Origin: Mycobacterium hubeiense
GTDB taxonomy: Bacteria; Actinomycetota; Actinomycetes; Mycobacteriales; Mycobacteriaceae
Direction of reading: 5' to 3'
NCBI RefSeq assembly: GCF_002838065.1
Contig: NZ_PIZU01000006.1
Location: 100,348-164,347, forward strand
DNA length: 64,000 bases
Shown: piece by piece, positions 26,182 through 34,338 of the stretch
How positions within the stretch are numbered: the first letter of the stretch is position 1
Layout: each line of letters starts with the position of its first letter
Program-made: the position numbers and the translations under genes
The notes under the pieces: generated by a model
Seen by the model: the letters and a program-made list of their open reading frames with translations, nothing else
Databases searched by the model: none
What the model was told of the DNA's origin: nothing

Positions 26182-27767
26182 ACGCACCGCAACTGGCCAG
26201 TGCCACCCCGACGACGAACGGATGTCCGGTGAGCGCAACGTCGAGCGCCGTCGAACCGAACCGCGACTCGGCCGGTCAGCCGGGGCCATTGCCGCCGAAT
26301 CCGACCGTACGCCAAGTCCGTGAGGCCAGCAGTGCCCAGGGACGTTGGGCGTCGTTGAAGACCGACCCACTGTGGTTGACCCGCAGCCCCCTACCCTTGC
26401 TGTCGGCATCCATGAGAGGGCTTGGGGCGCCGACGCTTTCGCCGCCTGGGCCGCGGGGATTACCGCTCGTCGGCTGCACCCGCGCCATGCGCCGGGAACC
26501 TTTCGAGTTCTTCCGGCGCTGTACCGCGGAGTACGGCGATATCTACCGGGTCCCGGTGCCGGCCGGGAACCTCGTCGTCGTCAACCATCCGGATTACGCA
26601 AGCCACGTCATGGACGACGCGACCGGGCGGTACAGCATGATCGGCCCGTTCGGCATCGTGCCCTCACTCGTCGGGGCGGCCATCCCGATGCTCGAGGGCG
26701 GGAAGTTCCGGCAACGCCGCAGAATGCTGATGCCGATGTTCGGACGGCGACATCTCGCTCGCGTGGCCGATGTCATCGCCGACGAGTTCGTCACCCGGAT
26801 CGACAGGTGGTCGGCGTGGGCCGGGACCGGCCAGGTCGTCGATCTGCAGCACGAGATCGCTCAGGTGACACTGCCGGCGTTTCTGCGGGCGATGTTCTCC
26901 TCGTCGATCACCGAGCAGGAAATCCGCAACACCGATGTCGATCTGCGCACCTTCATGTCGCTGATGGCCGCGCCGACGCTGATGAGCCCGCGCCCCAAAC
27001 TCCTTCCGTGGCCCGGACGGACCACCGCGATCAAGTCGATGCGACGGCTTTGGATGCTGACCCGGCGGCTGATTCGGGACCGACGTACCCATCCTCTCGA
27101 CACGCCAGATCTGCTGAGCCTCTTACTCGATGCGCGCTACGACGACGGTTCGCCGCTGTCCGAACGCGACCTCAGCATGGAGCTGATGATCCTCATGGCG
27201 GGCGGTTACGAGACCGTCGTCGCGTCACTCTCGTGGACCCTGGCGCTGTTGCTTGCCCACCCACAGCATCTCGAAAAACTCTATGCCGAGGTCGATGCGC
27301 TCGACGGTGCGATGCCAACCCCCGACGACCAGCCCCGCCTTGCCTTTGCGCGGGCGTGTTTCGATGAGGGCCAACGGCTGCAGGGGCATCCACTCAATCC
27401 GCGGTTCGCGATGGATGACGACGTGATCGGTGGTTATCTGATACCGCGGTACAGCATCGTCGGGCCGTCGCTGTATTCGATTCACCGCGACCCGCGGTGG
27501 TGGCCGGATCCCGAGATGTACGACCCGACTAGATTCACTGACGAATCGGCGGTGCGAGCACGTCCGCGGTTGGCATTCATGCCATTTGGGTCCGGACCGC
27601 ATCACTGCATCGGCACCGGTATGGCCTACATGAATGCCCAATTCCTGTTGGCGCTCATCTTCCAGCGCTATCGGCTGAGCCTGCTACCCGGGTGGACGCC
27701 GGAGCACCACTTCAACTTCTCGGTGACGCTCAAGGGCGGATTGCCGATTACCTTGGCGCGTGTGTGA
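26178..27767 (+). CDS. Cytochrome P450 with long N-terminal extension
   Basis: This 529-residue P450 has all hallmarks: the I-helix AGGYET (Glu345, Thr346), K-helix ExxR at Glu397/Arg400, and haem ligand Cys477 in FMPFGSGPHHCIG. The family inserts one oxygen atom into lipophilic substrates. The first 90 or so residues, rich in Pro, Ser and Ala, exceed a usual bacterial P450 N-terminus of about 30. They end at SPPGPRGLPLVG, where homology begins. ATG 26178 overlaps the 7-TM gene stop; a later internal start cannot be excluded. The ferredoxin next door is its probable electron donor. Confidence 0.9.
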   Translation: MNAPQLASATPTTNGCPVSATSSAVEPNRDSAGQPGPLPPNPTVRQVREASSAQGRWASLKTDPLWLTRSPLPLLSASMRGLGAPTLSPPGPRGLPLVGCTRAMRREPFEFFRRCTAEYGDIYRVPVPAGNLVVVNHPDYASHVMDDATGRYSMIGPFGIVPSLVGAAIPMLEGGKFRQRRRMLMPMFGRRHLARVADVIADEFVTRIDRWSAWAGTGQVVDLQHEIAQVTLPAFLRAMFSSSITEQEIRNTDVDLRTFMSLMAAPTLMSPRPKLLPWPGRTTAIKSMRRLWMLTRRLIRDRRTHPLDTPDLLSLLLDARYDDGSPLSERDLSMELMILMAGGYETVVASLSWTLALLLAHPQHLEKLYAEVDALDGAMPTPDDQPRLAFARACFDEGQRLQGHPLNPRFAMDDDVIGGYLIPRYSIVGPSLYSIHRDPRWWPDPEMYDPTRFTDESAVRARPRLAFMPFGSGPHHCIGTGMAYMNAQFLLALIFQRYRLSLLPGWTPEHHFNFSVTLKGGLPITLARV

Positions 27768-27768
27768 G

Positions 27769-28008
27769 ATGGCCGATTCCTCGGCACCCAAGATGGTCCT
27801 CATCCTGGATCAGGACACGTGCATGGGCTCGGGCTACTGCGCCAACGCATCTCCGCGCCTGTTTCGGATCGCTGCGGACGGAGTTGCCGAAATATGTACC
27901 GGTGACACCGCGCGCGGACCGGTCGAATTAGCTGATCAGGACGTCGAGGACGCGCGGCACTGCGCCGCCATCTGTCCCTCAGGCGCCATCACGGTCGCGC
28001 GGCGCTGA
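27769..28008 (+). CDS. P450-associated single-cluster ferredoxin
   Basis: This 79-residue acidic protein has ligand cysteines at 18, 24 and 69 (CMGSGYC and CAAICP). The position that would hold a fourth cysteine in a CxxCxxC motif is Ser21. This is typical of mycobacterial P450 ferredoxins, which carry 3Fe-4S or unusual 4Fe-4S clusters. ATG 27769 follows the P450 stop by one base, so the two are made together. A ferredoxin reductase is not nearby and must be encoded elsewhere. Confidence 0.92.
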   Translation: MADSSAPKMVLILDQDTCMGSGYCANASPRLFRIAADGVAEICTGDTARGPVELADQDVEDARHCAAICPSGAITVARR

Positions 28009-28026
28009 CGGCGCGCGGGCAGCGTT

Positions 28027-28051
28027 ACAATGAGCGCGATTTGTTCATTGT
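28027..28051. promoter_or_regulatory. Operator-like inverted repeat, ACAATGA-N11-TCATTGT
   Basis: Perfect 7-bp arms at 28027-28033 and 28045-28051 sit 22 bp before the tetR start at 28074. The position fits an autoregulatory TetR site. The link to that protein is inferred. Confidence 0.55.
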
Positions 28052-28073
28052 CACTGCAAGAAGGGGCCCGTCC

Positions 28074-28691
28074 GTGGATGTCAGTCAGCTCGCGTCTGGC
28101 GCCACGCTCGGCACGGATCCCGAGCAACAGCGGCTATTGCACGCCGCGCGCGAAGAGTTCGTAACCCACGGGTTTCGCCGGACATCGGTCGGCGATATCG
28201 CACGCCGCGCCAAGGTGTCCCGCCCTACCGTGTATCGGCGCCTCGGGGATAAGGATCAGATCGTGCGCGCGGTGGTGCTCACCGAGGTGGTCGAATTCTT
28301 CACCAGCATTTCGGTGCACGTACTCGCGAAACCGACCCCGGGCGATCGCGCCGTGGAAGCGTTTGTCCTCGGGATCTCGGCATGTCGAACCCATCCGTTA
28401 GTGGCGGCGATTCAGAAGTTCGAGCCCGAGACGCTGGGATCCCTTGCCTCTCCGGAGTTTTCGGGATCGATGGAAACGGTACGGATGGTCATCGCCTCCG
28501 TCCTCGCGGGCCCGAACTTCCCGTTCGACGCTGCGGTGCGCGCGGCCGAATTGCTGGTCCGCATAACGGTTTCGCTGCTGCTTGCACCGAGCGACGTCCT
28601 GCCAGTGGACACCGACGAACGAGCGCGCTGGTTCGCGAGAACCTATTTCGTTCCGCTTATCGAGGCTTCCGCCCAATCGGGCCCGCCGTGA
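28074..28691 (+). CDS. TetR/AcrR-family transcriptional regulator
   Basis: This 205-residue protein has a TetR helix-turn-helix at about residues 20-66 (HAAREEFVTHGFRRTSVGDI, then TVYRRLGDKDQIV). GTG 28074 is chosen because a GAAGGGG site precedes it and a longer TTG start at 28041 would translate through the operator. It lies just after the ferredoxin gene, so it may control that operon, itself or both. Downstream it faces a MazF gene, with an 11-bp gap. Confidence 0.87.
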   Translation: MDVSQLASGATLGTDPEQQRLLHAAREEFVTHGFRRTSVGDIARRAKVSRPTVYRRLGDKDQIVRAVVLTEVVEFFTSISVHVLAKPTPGDRAVEAFVLGISACRTHPLVAAIQKFEPETLGSLASPEFSGSMETVRMVIASVLAGPNFPFDAAVRAAELLVRITVSLLLAPSDVLPVDTDERARWFARTYFVPLIEASAQSGPP

Positions 28692-28701
28692 CGCGCTGGG
28701 A

Positions 28702-29019
28702 TCAAGTCGCGTCGCACCCCACAGCGAGCGCTAACGCGTCGCAGACCTCCCGCATACGGTTCGGGCCAAGTGTCGTCACATGTTCGGCGAGGGTGGCCTT
28801 CCATGCGTCGCCGAGATTGTCCAGGCTTACCGCGCAGCGCACCGGCATTCCGTCATCCTCATCGAGGACCACTTCGGTTGGGATGCCGCGCACGGTCCGG
28901 GAGATGGACGCGATCGTCACCCGTTTGAGCACCGGAATCGCGGCGTCGCGGGTCAGCACGAGGACCGGTCGGCGGCCCCATTCCGGATGTTCGAGGTAAT
29001 AGACGCCGCCGCGGGTCAC
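28702..29019 (-). CDS. MazF-type mRNA interferase toxin
   Basis: This 105-residue protein begins VTRGGVYYLEHPEWGRRPVL and has the PemK/MazF core: RRPVLVLTRD, TVRGIPTEVVL and CAVSLDNL. MazF toxins cleave RNA at short sequences and are neutralised by their antitoxin. GTG 29019 overlaps the antitoxin stop (GTGA), the usual coupling in type II pairs. The gene is intact. Confidence 0.87.
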   Translation of the reverse strand: MTRGGVYYLEHPEWGRRPVLVLTRDAAIPVLKRVTIASISRTVRGIPTEVVLDEDDGMPVRCAVSLDNLGDAWKATLAEHVTTLGPNRMREVCDALALAVGCDAT

Positions 29020-29330
29020 CACGGCTCGAAGCCCGCCGCGCGTTCTTCCCGGTTCAGCTGTCGCTGCTGATCGGCGGTCAGCACGGTCAGCAACTCGCCG
29101 ACATCTCCCCACTCATCATCGTCGAACTCGCCGCCCTGCGGCATCCGCGAGTAGCCTTCGACGATCTGCCGGTCGATCTCCGCCGTTCGATCCGCCGCGA
29201 GGAACGCCTCGATCGCCTCACGAATCAACTGCGACCGCGACACACCTGTCCGAGCCGCACGCTTGTCGAGTTGTGCTATGAGGTCTTCGTTCAGCTGCAC
29301 CATCGTCTGAGTCCGCGCACTCATAGGCAT
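29016..29330 (-). CDS. Ribbon-helix-helix (CopG/MazE-type) antitoxin
   Basis: This 104-residue protein begins MPMSARTQTMVQLNEDLIAQ. Its N-terminal ribbon-helix-helix DNA-binding fold (residues about 8-48) includes GVSRSQLIREAIEAFL. The acidic C-terminal half would wrap the MazF toxin. ATG 29330 is used; ATG 29324 is equally possible and no clear ribosome site is seen, so translation may be leaderless. The gene pair should repress its own promoter. Confidence 0.82.
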   Translation of the reverse strand: MPMSARTQTMVQLNEDLIAQLDKRAARTGVSRSQLIREAIEAFLAADRTAEIDRQIVEGYSRMPQGGEFDDDEWGDVGELLTVLTADQQRQLNREERAAGFEPW

Positions 29331-29363
29331 ATGATAGCCCTATTGCTAATGCCGCGAGAGCGC

Positions 29364-30158
29364 TCACGCCGAGGACTTGCTCCGGAACTCCGAAAGTGCT
29401 TCCGCGACCGCGTCCGCGCCACCGTCCCACTGGCTCGACGACGTGATGCTCGGGAAGGGCAAGCTGAATCGGCGGTGGCCGTCTGGGGTGCCGCTACGGC
29501 CGAGCAACCGCAGCGCCGGCATCGCTACGCGCGCGGCCAGCGTCATCGCCCGCATGACGGGCAGCGACGGTGCCGGAACGCCGACCGGCGACATCTGGAT
29601 GGCGATGTACAAGATGTCCCAGTCGGTGTCGATGTGACTGATCTTCCAGTCGTCGGTGACCATATAGCGGTCCACGCCAATGAAATTGATGCACTTGCCG
29701 GTGGGCGGGACCACGATATCGGTGGCCGGCACACGCACCGGGCCGGTCCAGCGTGCGACACCGCGCCACGGAATGACCACCCGCCACTGGCCGTCGAAGT
29801 AGTCGGCGTACGGCAGCGACCGGACAGTGCCGTCCTGCGGGTAGAACCCCATGTCGGGAAACGCTTCGAAGCAGGCCGCACAGTTGGCCAGGGTTTCTTC
29901 GCGGCCGGTGCGCTGGTTTTGAAACGTTGACGAGTCGATGAACCCGCAGTCCGGTGTCATGCAGTCGCGCAAGCGGTCGACGCTCTGGGTATTCCACGCC
30001 TCGAACCAGCGCCTTCCGAAGTCGTACAACCCTTTCGCCGGCAGTCCCCGTTTGACCGCCTCCTCTTCCTGCTTCTTCGTCCGTTTCCAGAACTCCGGCA
30101 TGATCGCCTGATACTGGGCGTGTTCGGGGGACGGGCCGAGATGGTAGAGCGTTTTCAT
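29364..30158 (-). CDS. NTF2/SnoaL-like protein paired with a P450
   Basis: This 264-residue protein has a SnoaL/NTF2-like core: GRRWFEAWNTQSVDRLRDCM, a TGREETLANCAACFEAFPDM segment, and GVARWTGPVRVPATD. Such folds bind small lipophilic molecules or act as ketosteroid-isomerase-like enzymes. ATG 30158 is preceded by AGGG. It is 13 bp downstream of the P450 gene at 30172 and is co-transcribed. A substrate-binding or isomerase role in the same pathway is inferred; no specific substrate can be named. Confidence 0.75.
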   Translation of the reverse strand: MKTLYHLGPSPEHAQYQAIMPEFWKRTKKQEEEAVKRGLPAKGLYDFGRRWFEAWNTQSVDRLRDCMTPDCGFIDSSTFQNQRTGREETLANCAACFEAFPDMGFYPQDGTVRSLPYADYFDGQWRVVIPWRGVARWTGPVRVPATDIVVPPTGKCINFIGVDRYMVTDDWKISHIDTDWDILYIAIQMSPVGVPAPSLPVMRAMTLAARVAMPALRLLGRSGTPDGHRRFSLPFPSITSSSQWDGGADAVAEALSEFRSKSSA

Positions 30159-30171
30159 GCGGTTCCCTTCG

Positions 30172-31563
30172 TCAGCGACGGAAGAGCTTGGCGGGCAGGC
30201 CGCCCGCCAGCCCGGTGGAGACGCGGATTTGGTGTTTGGGCTGCCAGCCATCGCGAACCTGGATGCTGTACCGCTGCAGGATCGCCGCCAGCGTCAGCGT
30301 CCCCTCGATGTAGGCCATCCGCATGCCCATACACTTTCGCGGGCCAACATTGAACGGCACGAACGCATTTCGGTTTATCGTGTCGGTGAGGAATCGTTGC
30401 GGCTCGAAACGCTCTGGCTCGGTCCAGAAGCGGGGGTCGCGGTGCAACCCGTACGGCGAGATCATCACGTGTGAACCCTGCGGGATGAAGTAGCCGCCGA
30501 TCTCGTCGTCTTCGGTCGCGGTGCGAATATTGCCCGGCGCCGCCTGGAACCGCTGCCCTTCGTCGAAGCACGCGCGGACGTACGTGAGCCGCTCGAGATG
30601 GGCGTACTCCAGCGGGGCTCCGCCGAGCGCGTCGACCTCTTCGTAGGCGCGTGCCAGCGCGTGCGGGTTGCGCGTCAGCAGCGCCAGCGTCCACGCCAGC
30701 GCCTCGGCGGTGGTCTCGAACCCGGCGAACACCAAACCGGAAAGCTCCGAACGCATGCGGCGATACCGATCTTCGCGGGTGCCCGGGAAATCCGGCTCCA
30801 TCGTCAGTAGGACATCCATGATGTCCATCGGATCGCGCGGCCCGTCGGCACGGCGGCGGGCGATCTGCGCGTCGAGATCGGCCATCAATGTGTTCTTGGC
30901 GGGAATCCCGCGGCGCTGATACGGCCGCGGAATCCACCCGGGCAGCTGGTACATCACGGCACGGCCGATGACGTAAAACCCGTAGTCTCTTGCATATTCG
31001 ACGTAGCGGTGGATTTTCTCGTCGGGCAATACTTCGCTGAACATGGAGCGCATCAGGCCATCCATCACCACCGCGCCGAGCTCGTGTTCGAGGTCGAGCC
31101 ACTCCCCCTCGCGAGTGGCCCAACTCTCGACACGCTCGGTCACCGCTTCGGCCATCTGCGGGGTGACCTTCGCGAGCGCCTTCTCTCCGAAGTGCGGGTT
31201 GAGCGGCCGGCGCGTGCGCTTCCACTCCTCGCCTTCCAGTAGCGGCAACGCCGGCGGTTCCCCGGTGACCAGCTCACGCGTCGCCTCATGTTTGACGTAG
31301 CGCTGGTGGTACCGGGTCATGATGTGGTCGACGTGGTCGGGGTGACTGACGAGCGTGACGGTCCAACCCGGAAGGGGAACCGGCACGTCCACCACGTCGC
31401 CGTAGCGGCGGGCAAGCTCCGGCAGCAGCGCGTAGTAGTTGCGTGCGTACCGCGCCGCGAGGGCCGCCAAACCGGGTAACGACGGGCCCGGCGGCCGCGG
31501 CAGTTCACGCGCCCGCGTCGGTTCCTCGTGTTGGTGCGCGTCCGATGCGGTGGCAGAGGTCAC
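30172..31563 (-). CDS. Cytochrome P450
   Basis: This 463-residue P450 has the I-helix AGFETT, ExxR at Glu335/Arg338, and haem Cys411 in FVPFNVGPRKCMG. GTG 31563 is preferred because a GAAGGGA ribosome site lies 5 bp upstream; GTG 31587 is an alternative without one. It is first in an operon with the NTF2-like gene. The promoter region upstream contains a TTGACT...TATGGT promoter overlapped by two copies of a 11-bp repeat, so it is probably tightly regulated. No ferredoxin gene accompanies it. Confidence 0.92.
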   Translation of the reverse strand: MTSATASDAHQHEEPTRARELPRPPGPSLPGLAALAARYARNYYALLPELARRYGDVVDVPVPLPGWTVTLVSHPDHVDHIMTRYHQRYVKHEATRELVTGEPPALPLLEGEEWKRTRRPLNPHFGEKALAKVTPQMAEAVTERVESWATREGEWLDLEHELGAVVMDGLMRSMFSEVLPDEKIHRYVEYARDYGFYVIGRAVMYQLPGWIPRPYQRRGIPAKNTLMADLDAQIARRRADGPRDPMDIMDVLLTMEPDFPGTREDRYRRMRSELSGLVFAGFETTAEALAWTLALLTRNPHALARAYEEVDALGGAPLEYAHLERLTYVRACFDEGQRFQAAPGNIRTATEDDEIGGYFIPQGSHVMISPYGLHRDPRFWTEPERFEPQRFLTDTINRNAFVPFNVGPRKCMGMRMAYIEGTLTLAAILQRYSIQVRDGWQPKHQIRVSTGLAGGLPAKLFRR

Positions 31564-31602
31564 GTGAGTCCCTTCACTTGGCGGCACGAGCGCGCGCCAT
31601 CG

Positions 31603-31640
31603 GTGTTACACAGAACCATAAACGTCTCAGTGATACACAG
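31603..31640 (-). promoter_or_regulatory. Promoter with twin operator repeats upstream of the P450 gene
   Basis: Two direct copies of an imperfect palindrome, GTGTTACACAG (31603-31613) and GTGATACACAG (31630-31640), are spaced 27 bp apart. On the minus strand they flank a candidate -10 TATGGT that lies 18 bp after a TTGACT -35 hexamer. A regulator bound at both sites would cover the promoter. No regulator gene sits directly beside it. Confidence 0.5.
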
Positions 31641-31737
31641 TCAATAGCCCGCTGCGATTTGGGCAGCAGCAGGCCATGGGCTGGAATCGGCGAAAGCCGT
31701 ATTGGCGGTGAGAATCTGGCGGCCGTCCGCCGTCGGG

Positions 31738-32394
31738 CTAGCCCGCGCTTTGACGCGGTAATCCGCCGGTCGCCTCGAACACCACGCGTCGGCCGATCTC
31801 GACGGCGTGGTCGGCGAAGCGTTCGTAGAACCGGCCCAGCAGTGCGACATCCACGGCGGCACACACCCCGCTTGTCCAGTTGCGGTCCATCATCACGGTG
31901 AACAAGTGCTGGTGCTGAGTGTCGACGGCGTCGTCCTCGTCGCGCAGATGTGCGGCCCTGACCGGGTCGCGCGACAGCAGCACGTCCTGTGCGGTTCTGG
32001 CCAATTGGACCGCCTTGCTCCCCATCTCGGCGAAGCAGGCACGAACTTCGTCGGGCACCGCGTTCGCGGGGTGTCGTCGACGCGCGATCTTGGCGACGTG
32101 CAGGGCCAGTCCGCCCATGCGGTCGATGTCGGCGGCGATGTGGATCGAGCCGACAATCTCCCTCAAGTCGCGGGCCACCGGCTGTTGCAGCGCAAGCAAT
32201 TTGAGGGCACCATGCTCGGCGCGCTTACTCAGCGCGGCGATACGGTCGTAGTCCGCGAACACCTGCTCGGCCATCGCCAGATCCGCCTGCAGCAGGGCGT
32301 CGGTCGCGTGCTCCATGGCATCCGCCGCCAGGCCGCACATCTCGCCCAACTGCTCGCCCAATGCGGACAGCTGTTCGTGGTAGGCGTTCCGCAT
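31738..32394 (-). CDS. phoU: PhoU-family phosphate signalling regulator
   Basis: This 218-residue all-helical protein begins [20 protein letters not shown]. It has the two PhoU repeats with acidic metal-ligand motifs [20 protein letters not shown] and [20 protein letters not shown]. PhoU proteins (PhoY1/PhoY2 in mycobacteria) restrain the SenX3-RegX3 response when phosphate is ample. No pst transporter genes are nearby, so this is an isolated copy next to choD. A start at ATG 32394 gives the family length. Confidence 0.9.
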   Translation of the reverse strand: MRNAYHEQLSALGEQLGEMCGLAADAMEHATDALLQADLAMAEQVFADYDRIAALSKRAEHGALKLLALQQPVARDLREIVGSIHIAADIDRMGGLALHVAKIARRRHPANAVPDEVRACFAEMGSKAVQLARTAQDVLLSRDPVRAAHLRDEDDAVDTQHQHLFTVMMDRNWTSGVCAAVDVALLGRFYERFADHAVEIGRRVVFEATGGLPRQSAG

Positions 32395-32423
32395 TAGCTG
32401 TGGATACCCGTACCCGAGGACGT

Positions 32424-34160
32424 CTAACCGGCCGAGCTGACCGGTTCGATCGGCAGCCACCGCAGGGCACCCGGCGCGTCGGCGGGCACCACCGGATTCT
32501 GCGGCGCAATCGGATCCAACCGCTTGTACGGCTGACCCTGAGGCGGCCTGCGATCCTCCTGACTCTTGTTGGGCCACAACGACGCTGCGCGTTCAGCCTG
32601 CGCGGTGATCGACAGCGACGGGTTCACCCCGAGGTTCGCCGAGATCGCCGCGCCGTCCATCACGTACAGCGTCGGATAGCCGTACACCCGCTGATACGGG
32701 TCGATCACGCCGTGTTCGGGGCTGTCGCCGATCGCCGCGCCGCCGAGGAAGTGCGCGGTCAGCGGGATGTTGAACAGTTCACCCCAGGTGCCGCCTGCGA
32801 CGCCATCGATCTTCTCGGCGATGCGACGGGTGACCTCGTTGCCGACCGGGATCCACGTCGGGTTGGGCTCGCCATGCCCCTGCTTACTGGTCATCCGGCG
32901 GACACCGAGCTTGGTGCGTTCGGTGAACGTGGTGATCGAATTGTCCAGATGCTGCATCACCAACGCGATCACCGTTCGCTCGCTCCAATGCGAGGGATTG
33001 AGCAGCCGCAGCAGCGCGCGCGGATCTTTGGCGCCCTGCTGGAGGAACTGCTTCCACCGCGGCACGTCGGTGCCTTGCGGACCGGCCCCGTCGGTCATCA
33101 GTGTCTGCAGCAGACCCATGGCGTTGGAGCCCTTGCCGTAGCGCACCGGTTCGACGTGCGTGTCGGAGGTGGGATGGATCGACGATGTGATCGCCACCCC
33201 GTGCGTCAGGTCCAGGTCGTCGCGCACCTTGATGGTGGCCGCGCCGACGATCGACTCCGAATTGGTCCGCGTCAGCACGCCGAGCTTGTCAGATAGCTTG
33301 GGCAGCTTGCCTTTATCGCGCATCTTGAACAGCAGCTTCTGGGTGCCCCAGGTGCCGGCCGCCAGGATCAGGTGCTCGGCGGTGAAGGTGCGGTGCTTGC
33401 GACGTAACCCGAGGCCGGTGCGTGCGGTGCGCACCTCCCACAGCCCGTCGGCACGCTGCTCGAAGCCCGTCACCGTCGTCATCGGATGTACTTCTGCGCC
33501 AGCGGATTCCGCGAGCCCGAGGTAGTTCTTCACCAACGTGTTCTTGGCCCCGTAGCGGCAGCCCGTCATACACGAGCCGCATTCGATGCAGCCGGTGCGG
33601 GCGGGGCCGGCGCCGCCGAAATACGGGTCGGGCACCGTCTTGCCCGGCGTCTTCTTGCCGTCCGGACCGAAGAACACCCCGACGGGGGTGGGCACGAACG
33701 TGTCGCCGACGCCCATGTCGTCGGCGACTTCTTTGACGATGCGGTCGGCGTCGGTGAACGTCGGATTCTTGACCACGCCGAGCATCCGCTGCGCCTGGTC
33801 GTAATGCGGCATCAGCTCGGAGCGCCAGTCGGTGATGTGCGCCCACTGCTTGTCGGCGAAGAACGGCTCCGGCGGCACGTACAGCGTGTTGGCGTAGTTC
33901 AGCGAGCCGCCGCCGACGCCCGCGCCGGCCAGGATCATGACGTTGCGCAGCAAGTGGATCCGCTGGATGCCGTAGCAGCCCAGCTTCGGGGCCCACAGGA
34001 ATTTGCGCAGATTCCACGAGGTCTTCGCGAATTCCTCGTCGGCAAACCTGCGCCCGGCCTCGAGCACGCCGACGCGGTAGCCCTTCTCGGTGAGCCGCAG
34101 CGCGCTGACACTGCCGCCGAACCCCGAACCGATGATGAGGACGTCGTAGTCAGGCTTCAT
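32424..34160 (-). CDS. choD: ChoD, GMC-type cholesterol-oxidase-like flavoprotein
   Basis: This 578-residue FAD protein starts [20 protein letters not shown], an FAD Rossmann motif at residues 8-23. The glycine-rich [11 protein letters not shown] and the C-terminal [18 protein letters not shown] are typical of the GMC/cholesterol oxidase group. It also has Cys clusters [11 protein letters not shown] near residue 190, as in ChoD (Rv3409c). The family name implies oxidation of sterols, but in mycobacteria the main sterol dehydrogenase is a different enzyme, so the real substrate is uncertain. A 178-bp gap with a stem-loop separates it from guaB3. Confidence 0.9.
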   Translation of the reverse strand: MKPDYDVLIIGSGFGGSVSALRLTEKGYRVGVLEAGRRFADEEFAKTSWNLRKFLWAPKLGCYGIQRIHLLRNVMILAGAGVGGGSLNYANTLYVPPEPFFADKQWAHITDWRSELMPHYDQAQRMLGVVKNPTFTDADRIVKEVADDMGVGDTFVPTPVGVFFGPDGKKTPGKTVPDPYFGGAGPARTGCIECGSCMTGCRYGAKNTLVKNYLGLAESAGAEVHPMTTVTGFEQRADGLWEVRTARTGLGLRRKHRTFTAEHLILAAGTWGTQKLLFKMRDKGKLPKLSDKLGVLTRTNSESIVGAATIKVRDDLDLTHGVAITSSIHPTSDTHVEPVRYGKGSNAMGLLQTLMTDGAGPQGTDVPRWKQFLQQGAKDPRALLRLLNPSHWSERTVIALVMQHLDNSITTFTERTKLGVRRMTSKQGHGEPNPTWIPVGNEVTRRIAEKIDGVAGGTWGELFNIPLTAHFLGGAAIGDSPEHGVIDPYQRVYGYPTLYVMDGAAISANLGVNPSLSITAQAERAASLWPNKSQEDRRPPQGQPYKRLDPIAPQNPVVPADAPGALRWLPIEPVSSAG

Positions 34161-34242
34161 CGGCTAAGTATGGGCTTACCCGCCGGTAACTTGCTAGAGA
34201 GGTTCGCCTAACTTCGCGGCGGCTCCCGACCGCCCGCCGAGC

Positions 34243-34289
34243 GTGCGGTTTCATACGCGACACGCCGCGCAGTGCGTATGAAAGCGCAC
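34243..34289. repeat. Intergenic stem-loop with 16-bp arms (one mismatch)
   Basis: GTGCGGTTTCATACGC (34243-34258) and GCGTATGAAAGCGCAC (34274-34289) pair over 16 bp with one mismatch and a 15-nt loop. It lies between the guaB3 stop and the choD start, both leftward genes. It could act as a terminator or processing site, although it lacks a T tract. It may also be a dispersed palindromic element. Confidence 0.7.
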
Positions 34290-34338
34290 ACTCGCGGCCC
34301 GAGTCAGGACCCGAGCGGCCGGGCGGCGGGCCGCCTAC

